DNA of 11,492 bases from JBEKJU01 sp050011095. Its GTDB lineage: Bacteria; Desulfobacterota; Syntrophorhabdia; Syntrophorhabdales; WCHB1-27. The notes below the pieces were generated by a model. That model was not told the DNA's origin, did no database searches, and saw nothing but the letters and a program-made list of their open reading frames with translations. Below are positions 7,301 to 11,492 of the stretch, piece by piece. The position numbers were made by a program, and so were the translations under genes. The stretch spans positions 1-11,492 of the forward strand of contig JBEKJU010000095.1 of assembly GCA_050011095.1 (NCBI GenBank), read 5' to 3'. Positions within the stretch are counted from its first letter, which is position 1. Every line of letters starts with the position of its first letter.

Positions 7301-8799
7301 GGGTCGTCGTCGCCTCCTGTTCGCCGAGGACGCACGAGTTCCTTTTCCGCACGACGATCCGCGAAGCGGGCCTCAACAAGTACCTCTTCGAGATGGCCAA
7401 TATCCGCGACCAATGCTCGTGGGTCCACATGAAGGACAAGGATAACGCCACGGAAAAGGCGAAGGCCCTCGTCAGGGCGGCGGTGACCAATGCGGGCTAC
7501 ATCATGCCGCTCAAAGAGGTGCCCATCGGCGTCAACAAGGCCGCCCTCGTCGTGGGCGGCGGTCTCGCAGGGCTCACATCGGCCCTCAAGTTCGCCCGCC
7601 AGAACTTTGAGGTCTACCTCGTGGAGAAGGGGGCCACCCTGGGGGGCAACCTCCGGCACATCTATTCGACCCTGGACGGCATGGACGTCCCGGAGTTCCT
7701 CGCGAACCTCACCGAGCAGGTCGTGAGCCATCCCCTCATCCACGTCATGACGGAGACGGCCATGGTCAATCATTCCGGCTTCAAGGGAAACTTCGAGACA
7801 ACCCTGCGGCACATCCCCACGAAGACCGAAAACAGCCTGAAGCACGGGGTCATCGTGGTCGCGACAGGCGGCGAGGAATGGAAGCCGAAGGGCGAGTACG
7901 CCTATGGCGAGGACGAGCGCGTCATGACGCAGATGGAGCTTGAGGCGCGCCTCACGGAAAAGAAGCTCCCCACCGCGCGGCGGATCACCATGATCCAGTG
8001 CGTGGGGTCGCGAAATGAGACCCGCCCCTACTGCAGCCGGGTCTGCTGCTCCAGCGCGATCAAGAACGCCCTCGCGATCAAGGAGGCGGACCCCGGCACC
8101 GATGTGGTGATCCTGTTCAGGGACATCATGACGTACGGCTTTCTGGAGAAGTACTACCTCAAGGCGCGCCGCGCCGGGGTGCGGTTCATGCGGTACGATA
8201 AGGAGCGGCCGCCCGTCCTCACGAAGGCGAACGGCAGGCTGGCCCTTTCGTGCTACGACCCCTCGGTCATGGAAGAGCTGACCTTCGAGACGGACCTCCT
8301 CGCCCTGAGCGCGGCGACCATAGCCACCCAGAACGAAGAACTGGGCAACCTCCTCAAGGTCCCGAGGACGGCGGAGGGCTTCTTCCTCGAAGCCCACATG
8401 AAGCTCAGGCCCGTCGATTTCGCTTCCGACGGCATCTATCTCTGCGGTCTCGCCCATTCACCGAAGAACATCCGGGAGACGATCACCCAGGCGGAGGCCG
8501 CCGTCGCCAAGGCGTGCACCATCCTTACGAAGGAGCAAATCCTCGTGGGCGGCATCGTCGCCGAGGTGCAGGCGGAGAAGTGCGCCGCCTGCCTGACCTG
8601 TGTCCGGGCGTGTCCCTACGGCGTGCCGGTGATCAACGCGAAGGGCGAGGCGGAGATCGATATCAGCAAGTGCAAGGGTTGTGGCACGTGCGTGGCCGAA
8701 TGTCCCGCGAAGGCCATAGAGCTGATGCACTACCGGGATATCCAGATTATCGAAAAGTCGGGCGCCATGCTCGCCGAAGGAGGATGTGATGTCGTTTGA
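4378..8799 (+). CDS. hdrA: Composite HdrA: tandem HdrA with an inserted NfnB/GltD-like module
   Basis: Flavin and iron-sulfur core of the Hdr-type complex, 1473 residues, far longer than a single HdrA. Order of parts: (1) HdrA FAD fold, GGGIGG at residues 11-16, the HdrA motif CSMC at 55-58, and a [4Fe-4S] motif at Cys107, 110, 113 and 117. (2) About residues 150-575, a GltD/NfnB-like module with Cys156, Cys160, Cys199, Cys203 and Cys207, an FAD site GGGPSG (253-258), a second nucleotide site GGGNVA (383-388) for NAD(P)H, and GVFAGGD (522-528). (3) Cysteine-rich return, Cys616 to Cys632, then the rest of the first HdrA with CVGSRD and YCSSVCC. (4) From about 915 a second HdrA: N-terminal domain with CHCG (921-924), Cys956, Cys981 and Cys1013, FAD site GGGLAG (1060-1065), and a C-terminal two-cluster ferredoxin (Cys1402-1412, Cys1432-1442). 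ATG at 4378 has AAGGA eight bases upstream; GTG at 4360 is a weaker alternative. Its end overlaps mvhD by 11 bases. Confidence 0.93.
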   Translation: MDKVGKVLVIGGGIGGMEASLNLVEAGFKVYLVDEKPNIGGKMAQLDKTFPTNDCSMCIMAPKLVEVGRNPNVELLMSSEVVDISGEPGRFTATIKRRPRRVVKEKCTSCGLCAPYCPLEVPSDYNEGFSERSGAYINFPQAIPSTYSIDREIPPCVSRCPINLNARDYVGLVAEGKFLEALDVIREKLPFPATIGRICNHPCEDACLRGEKVDQPLAICALKRFVADYETGRREPPAPEIGQETGKKVAIVGGGPSGMACAIECRKAGYGVTIFEAREKLGGMLYWGIPAYRLPKDVLDRETSLVERMGISVRYNTRVGKDISLADIRKTYDAVYIGCGAQGGRGIGLSNEDAPGVMTGVEFLRLSNKAEPLDVHGRVIVVGGGNVAVDVALTARRLGKAEVHMVCLEKRDEMPASAWEIEQSIEEGIKVHTSWGPSEIRVENGRLAAIEFKRCIAVFDEMGRFNPTYNDGVRKAWDADMVILAIGQSPETEFMKELSGVEVLRGGWAKADAVSLATGAPGVFAGGDIVTGPKMAIDALSQGQEAAESIRRFLEGRDLVEGRCAKETELVIDVPKDIERRPRVVIPSLAIEERKGFEEVEQVLDELSARAEAERCLSCRRCLGCKLCEEACKPGAIDYLQGPEEMRIEVGSVVLATGLDEYDASQRPELGYRAYRNVVTSTEFERTLSATGPTTSLVMRPSDGKLAKKVAWLQCVGSRDKTNEYCSSVCCMYATKEAIIAKEHQSDIEPTIFYMDVRAFGKGFDQYYERAKHEHGVRYVKSSVSRILEDPETTDLEVVYVDEDGQVRSEWFDMVVLSVGIRPARNLPALAKALGIGLNEYGFVATSPRNPVVTTKEGIYVSGASEAPKDIPETVTQASGAACEAASIISEARGRDFVVKPLPEEREVLVTEEPRIGVFICHCGVNIGSVVNVPEVKQYASSLPNVVVADENLFTCSQDTQEKMKHLINEHQLNRVVVASCSPRTHEFLFRTTIREAGLNKYLFEMANIRDQCSWVHMKDKDNATEKAKALVRAAVTNAGYIMPLKEVPIGVNKAALVVGGGLAGLTSALKFARQNFEVYLVEKGATLGGNLRHIYSTLDGMDVPEFLANLTEQVVSHPLIHVMTETAMVNHSGFKGNFETTLRHIPTKTENSLKHGVIVVATGGEEWKPKGEYAYGEDERVMTQMELEARLTEKKLPTARRITMIQCVGSRNETRPYCSRVCCSSAIKNALAIKEADPGTDVVILFRDIMTYGFLEKYYLKARRAGVRFMRYDKERPPVLTKANGRLALSCYDPSVMEELTFETDLLALSAATIATQNEELGNLLKVPRTAEGFFLEAHMKLRPVDFASDGIYLCGLAHSPKNIRETITQAEAAVAKACTILTKEQILVGGIVAEVQAEKCAACLTCVRACPYGVPVINAKGEAEIDISKCKGCGTCVAECPAKAIELMHYRDIQIIEKSGAMLAEGGCDVV

Positions 8800-9265
8800 G
8801 CCTGATATTCTTGCGTTTTGTTGTGAGCACTGAGCGTATACGGCCGCGGACCTGGCAGGTTCGATGAGACTGAATTATCCGGCGAATATAAAGATCGTTA
8901 AGGTGCCCTGCACGGGCAGGGTGGATATCATACATATGCTGAAGGCCTTCGAAAATGGGGCGGACGGCGTATTTCTCGCGGGCTGCCTCGAAGGGGAATG
9001 CCATTTTATGAGGGGGAACCTCCGAGCGAAGAAGCGCGTGGCCCACGTAAAGGGGCTTCTGGACGAATGTGGCATCGGGGGCGACCGCATCGTCATGTAC
9101 AACCTCTCTTCCGCCCAGGGGCAGAGATTCGCCGAGATCGCCAGGGAGATGACGGAGCGCGTGCGGCAGCTCGGGCCGAGTCCGGCGAAGAGCGGAAAGG
9201 CGAGAAGGAAGCGGAAGGGAGAAGTAGGGATGGCCTCTTTCGCCCCCGCCCCTTCCTCTTTATGA
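8789..9265 (+). CDS. mvhD: MvhD-like [2Fe-2S] subunit, selenoprotein (TGA read as Sec15)
   Basis: Delta subunit of the methyl-viologen-reducing-hydrogenase type, the [2Fe-2S] protein that docks an electron donor or acceptor onto HdrA. The true start is ATG 8789, with AAGGAGG at 8777-8783, inside the end of hdrA. In frame, the protein reads MSFEPDILAFCCEH, then TGA (8831-8833), then AYTAADLAGSMRLNYP, which is the conserved MvhD start (FCCxxC-type, ADLAG, R-x-x-YP) with selenocysteine at the position normally held by cysteine. The later cluster motifs are intact: VPCTGRVD, and GCLEGECH followed by a GN. The total is 158 residues including Sec. A gene call from ATG 8864 would drop Cys11, Cys12 and Sec15 and look truncated. 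The last 30 residues are basic and low in complexity, unlike most MvhD. Expression needs SelA, SelB, SelC and SelD encoded elsewhere. Confidence 0.9.
8831..8863 (+). promoter_or_regulatory. Selenocysteine codon and SECIS-like hairpin
   Basis: The TGA at 8831-8833 is followed by a hairpin. CGGACCT (8847-8853) pairs with AGGTTCG (8857-8863), seven pairs including one G-U, around a GGC loop (8854-8856). The loop begins 20 bases after the TGA, inside the range known for bacterial SECIS elements, and G at the top of the loop fits SelB recognition. The hairpin is coding sequence at the same time. I folded it by eye only. Confidence 0.7.
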
Positions 9266-9404
9266 GGGGGAAGCCGGCGGGTACCCACGAAGTGGGTGTC
9301 GCGAAGCTGGTCGTGGCTTTGCTGCCGGAGGGGGCGACGCGAGCCCCAATAAAACATGCCCCCGTGGCGAAGATACGCCCCGGTATAACGATGAGGGAGA
9401 AACC
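9266..9404 (+). other. mvhD-metV intergenic region with hairpins
   Basis: The longest gap inside the operon, 139 bases. It holds a clean hairpin, ACCCAC (9283-9288) with GTGGGT (9292-9297) around GAA, which can be extended by two wobble pairs. A second, looser stem around the mvhD stop uses CTTCCTC and the GAGGGGGAAG downstream of it. It also holds the candidate sigma-54 site and the metV ribosome binding site GAGGGAGA (9393-9400). No T-run is visible, so I do not call a terminator. No short gene with convincing codon use is present. Confidence 0.5.
9307..9323 (+). promoter_or_regulatory. Candidate sigma-54 (-24/-12) promoter before metV
   Basis: CTGGTCGTGGCTTTGCT keeps the essential GG (9309-9310) and GC (9321-9322) at the standard spacing, with YTGG and TTGCW matching the consensus. 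The -24 box is imperfect (TGGTCG against TGGCAC). Transcription would start near 9334, leaving a short leader before metV. A sigma-54 activator gene lies at the right edge of the window, but no link between the two is shown. Confidence 0.3.
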
Positions 9405-10073
9405 ATGATAGTAGCGAACAGAAAACCCTTCGAGGAGATCGTGGAGCTGGTGAAGCCCTACAGTAAGGTCCTCCTCCTCGGCTGCAACGAGTGCGTTACC
9501 GTGTGCGCGGCAGGGGGGGCCAAGGAGGTGGGGGTCCTCGCGTCCGAACTGCGCATGCACCGCGAAAAGGAGGGCGAGCCCATCGAGGTCAGGGAGCATA
9601 CGCTCGAACGGAATTGCGACCCTGAATATGTGGAGAGCCTGGCCGCCCAGATCGGCGACGCCGAGGCGATCCTTTCCATGGCGTGCGGCTGCGGCATCCA
9701 GTTCGTGGGCGAGCGCTACCGGGACAAGCGCGTCCTGCCCGCGGTCAACACGACCTTCGACGGGGTCACGGAAGAGCACGGCGTGTGGGCCGAGCGCTGC
9801 CTCGGCTGCGGCAACTGCATCCTCGACAGGACGCTCGGCGTCTGTCCTGTAACGCGCTGCGCCAAGAGCCTCTTCAACGGCCCCTGCGGCGGCTCCCACG
9901 GGGGGAAGTGTGAGATAAACGAGGATACGCCCTGCGGCTGGCAGCTTATCGTCGACCGGTATAAAGAGATGAACATGCTCGATAAATACATGGAGATTCA
10001 GCCGCTGAAGAACTGGTCCACGGCGAGGGACGGCGGTCCGAGGAAAAGGGTGAGGGAGGATCTGAAGCTATGA
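9405..10073 (+). CDS. metV: MetV, cysteine-rich partner of methylene-THF reductase
   Basis: Iron-sulfur/zinc subunit that pairs with MetF in the methylene-tetrahydrofolate reductases of acetogens and related anaerobes, thought to pass electrons to the MetF flavin. The protein has 222 residues. The N-terminal half has Cys27, Cys30 and Cys34 in LLGCNECVTVC and an ACGCG segment. The C-terminal half carries Cys132, Cys135 and Cys138 in CLGCGNC, then CPVTRCAKS, NGPCGG, GGKCE and PCGW, the hallmark of the MTHFR C-terminal (MetV) domain. In many genomes this domain stands next to or is fused with MetF. ATG 9405 has GAGGGAGA just upstream. The stop overlaps the metF start as ATGA, so the two are translated together. 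Confidence 0.93.
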   Translation: MIVANRKPFEEIVELVKPYSKVLLLGCNECVTVCAAGGAKEVGVLASELRMHREKEGEPIEVREHTLERNCDPEYVESLAAQIGDAEAILSMACGCGIQFVGERYRDKRVLPAVNTTFDGVTEEHGVWAERCLGCGNCILDRTLGVCPVTRCAKSLFNGPCGGSHGGKCEINEDTPCGWQLIVDRYKEMNMLDKYMEIQPLKNWSTARDGGPRKRVREDLKL

Positions 10074-10993
10074 GCGCGAGCAACCTTGAAAAAGTGCTGA
10101 AGAGCGGCAATTTCGCGGTCACCTCCGAGTGCGGCCCCCCGAGGGGCGCCGATGCGGGGGTGGTGCAGAAGAAGGGCTCCTATCTCAAGGGGTACGTCGA
10201 CGGCGTCAACGTTACCGACAACCAGACGAGCGTGGTCAGGATGTCGAGCATCGGCGCCGCGGTCCTTCTCAAGGGGATGGGCTTCGACCCCATAATGCAG
10301 ATGGTCTGCCGCGACCGGAACAGGATCGCCCTCCAGAGCGACCTCCTGGGCGCCGCGGCCCTCGGCCTCGACAACGTCCTCTGCCTCTCGGGGGACCACC
10401 AGAAGTTCGGCGACCACCCGACCGCGAAGAACGTCTTCGATATCGACTCGATGCAGCTCATCCAGACGGTCAAGCAGCTAAGGGACGAAGGGAAATTCCT
10501 GAGCGGCGAAGAGGTGAAGGGGAGACCCGACATGTTCATCGGCTGCGCCGAGAACCCCTTCGCGGACCCCTTCGAAATCCGCGCCATGCGCCTCGCGAAG
10601 AAGGCGGCCTGCGGCGCCCAGTTCGTCCAAACCCAGTGCATCTTCAACGTGCCGAAGTTCGAGAAATGGATGGAGATGGTCCGCGACCTCGGCGTCCACG
10701 AAAAGGTTTACATCCTCGCCGGGATCACCCCCTGCAAGTCGATCGGCATGGCCCGCTACATGCAGAAGTCGGTCCCCGGCATGGACGTGCCCGAAGACCT
10801 GATCGCTCGCCTCAAGGGCGTGCCTAAGGAGAAGGTCGTCGAGGAGGGCCTCAAGATCTGCGTGGAGACGATTGAGCAGGTGCGGGCCATCAAGGGCGTG
10901 GCGGGCGTCCATATCATGGCCATCGAGTGGGAGGAAAAGGTCGCCGGGATAGTGGAGGCGGCGAAGCTCTACCCGAGGCCGGCCCTGAATTAA
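10070..10993 (+). CDS. metF: 5,10-methylenetetrahydrofolate reductase, MetF
   Basis: Flavin-dependent TIM-barrel enzyme interconverting 5,10-methylene-THF and 5-methyl-THF, the step before AcsE. Length is 307 residues, normal for MetF. Family landmarks include the N-terminal TSECGPPRGAD (Glu20, which should match the catalytic Glu28 of E. coli MetF), NVTDNQ, and LSGDH around Asp109, which should match Asp120 of the E. coli folate/flavin site. FGDHPTAKNVFDIDS is typical of the MetF group that works with MetV. Those residue matches are from memory, not an alignment. A strong ribosome binding site, GAGGGAGGA (10052-10060), lies nine bases upstream, and ATGA overlap with metV couples translation. 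With hdrABC and mvhD upstream, the electrons probably come through the Hdr module and not from free NADH alone. Last gene of the operon. Confidence 0.95.
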   Translation: MSASNLEKVLKSGNFAVTSECGPPRGADAGVVQKKGSYLKGYVDGVNVTDNQTSVVRMSSIGAAVLLKGMGFDPIMQMVCRDRNRIALQSDLLGAAALGLDNVLCLSGDHQKFGDHPTAKNVFDIDSMQLIQTVKQLRDEGKFLSGEEVKGRPDMFIGCAENPFADPFEIRAMRLAKKAACGAQFVQTQCIFNVPKFEKWMEMVRDLGVHEKVYILAGITPCKSIGMARYMQKSVPGMDVPEDLIARLKGVPKEKVVEEGLKICVETIEQVRAIKGVAGVHIMAIEWEEKVAGIVEAAKLYPRPALN

Positions 10994-10998
10994 TCCGG

Positions 10999-11012
10999 CG
11001 GGTCCGGACCCG
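10999..11012. terminator. Palindrome between convergent genes, possible terminator stem
   Basis: CGGGTCCGGACCCG is a perfect 14-base palindrome six bases after the metF stop, in the 85-base gap between metF and the convergent regulator. It can form a five-pair stem with a CCGG loop on either strand. No T-run follows on either side, so it is at best a Rho-assisted or weak bidirectional terminator. It could also be a protein-binding site. The rest of the gap shows no other feature. Confidence 0.3.
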
Positions 11013-11078
11013 GAAAGGCCCTGCCAGAGGTCCTACCCGCAACGCCGGTCCTGAATGATACGACATCTTTCGGCCTGC

Positions 11079-11492
11079 CTACCGGCTCGTCGATTCCTTC
11101 TTTTGCAGCCGGCCGAAGGGGATGCCGAGTTTCTGCATGCGGTATCTCAGTGTGGCGGGGTTCATGCCGAGGACTGCGGCGGCCCCCTGCTTTCCCTCTA
11201 TCTTTCCGACCGTCATTTCCATTACGCGCCTGATATGGCGTGCCTCCACCTCTTCGAGGCGCATATCGTTCCCGTTGTGCGGAACGGCTTCGGCTGCCGC
11301 CTGCAGGAAAGGCACGGCGGAAGCGGGCCTTGAGTCCGGGGAGGCGTCCCGCTGCGGCGTGGCCGGAAGGTCCTCGAAGGTAATCTGCTTCCCGTCCGAC
11401 TGGATGAGGGCCCGCTCCACGACGTTAGCCACCTCCCGCACGTTGCCCGGCCAGTTGTATGTGAGGAGCCTGTCGATGGCGCCTTCCGCGAG
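11079..11492 (-). CDS. Sigma-54-dependent transcriptional activator, C-terminal part (partial)
   Basis: The gene enters from the right edge; 137 residues are visible and the N-terminal side is cut off. It starts within the end of the AAA+ sigma-54 interaction domain: NWPGNVREVANVVERAL is the conserved WPGNVREL-N-x-x-ERA motif. After a variable linker (roughly residues 50-75 of the visible part) comes a Fis-type helix-turn-helix, from RLEEVEARHIRRVM through GKQGAAAVLGMNPATLRYRMQKLGI, for DNA binding at an upstream enhancer. The sensor domain, which would tell what it responds to, lies outside the window. It ends at TAG (11081-11079), convergent with metF. It may control the neighbouring operon, where a sigma-54-like site lies before metV, but this is only proximity. 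Confidence 0.93.
   Translation of the reverse strand, partial: LAEGAIDRLLTYNWPGNVREVANVVERALIQSDGKQITFEDLPATPQRDASPDSRPASAVPFLQAAAEAVPHNGNDMRLEEVEARHIRRVMEMTVGKIEGKQGAAAVLGMNPATLRYRMQKLGIPFGRLQKKESTSR

Noticed and set aside
4819..8457. 1212-residue minus-strand frame opposite hdrA
   Set aside because: It is a shadow of the GC-rich hdrA gene. Its translation is rich in Arg, His, Asp and Val without recognisable motifs, while the plus strand encodes a clear HdrA.
4467..8799. Selenocysteine in HdrA
   Set aside because: Some methanogen HdrA proteins carry Sec, but here the frame has no internal TGA and the corresponding sites are ordinary cysteines.
8864..9265. MvhD starting at ATG 8864
   Set aside because: This start has no ribosome binding site at the right distance and removes the conserved FCC and ADLAG region, which is intact upstream if TGA 8831 is read as selenocysteine.
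9266..9404. Second riboswitch (for example a THF or cobalamin type) before metV
   Set aside because: The stems present are short and none of the conserved core sequences, such as a B12 box, could be found.
1..11492. CRISPR arrays, insertion sequences, tRNA or rRNA genes
   Set aside because: No spaced direct repeats, transposase-like frames, terminal inverted repeats or tRNA-like cloverleaf were seen on reading both strands.

Overview
The window is GC-rich, with a strong G/C preference at third codon positions. It carries one long plus-strand operon, about 281 to 10993, for the methyl branch of the Wood-Ljungdahl (reductive acetyl-CoA) pathway. The gene content (corrinoid protein, MetF/MetV, Hdr-type electron-transfer subunits, an MvhD that uses selenocysteine, a sigma-54 activator) suggests a strictly anaerobic bacterium. 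A Desulfobacterota-type sulfate reducer or syntroph is my best guess, but that is inference from gene families, not from a marker gene.

Layout. Positions 1-59 hold the edge of an unidentified neighbour. A cobalamin riboswitch (60-220) precedes acsC (gamma subunit of the corrinoid iron-sulfur protein, CFeSP). Then follow acsE (methyltetrahydrofolate:CFeSP methyltransferase), hdrC, hdrB, a small winged-helix-like protein, a 1473-residue composite HdrA, mvhD, metV and metF. Most joints are tight or overlapping. The exceptions are a 105-bp gap between hdrC and hdrB and a 139-bp gap between mvhD and metV, the second holding a hairpin and a candidate sigma-54 promoter. Convergent to metF, at the right edge, is the C-terminal end of a sigma-54-dependent, Fis-type regulator.

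How the genes fit together. MetF and MetV with HdrA, HdrB, HdrC and MvhD match the set of subunits known as the multi-subunit methylene-tetrahydrofolate reductase of acetogens such as Moorella. AcsE moves the resulting methyl group from methyl-THF to the cobamide of CFeSP, whose large subunit is AcsC. The operon therefore encodes methylene-THF reduction (or methyl oxidation, if the pathway runs backwards) and delivery of the methyl group to CFeSP. The CFeSP small subunit (acsD) and CO dehydrogenase/acetyl-CoA synthase (acsA, acsB) are not in the window.

Main points of interest: (1) mvhD starts at 8789 and reads through an in-frame TGA at 8831-8833 as selenocysteine, with a suitable SECIS-like hairpin just behind; ordinary gene calling would lose the first 25 residues. 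(2) HdrA is a tandem HdrA whose first copy has an NfnB/GltD-like FAD/NAD(P)H module inserted inside its ferredoxin region, suggesting direct NAD(P)H coupling. (3) A cobalamin riboswitch, normally an off-switch, precedes a corrinoid-dependent operon.
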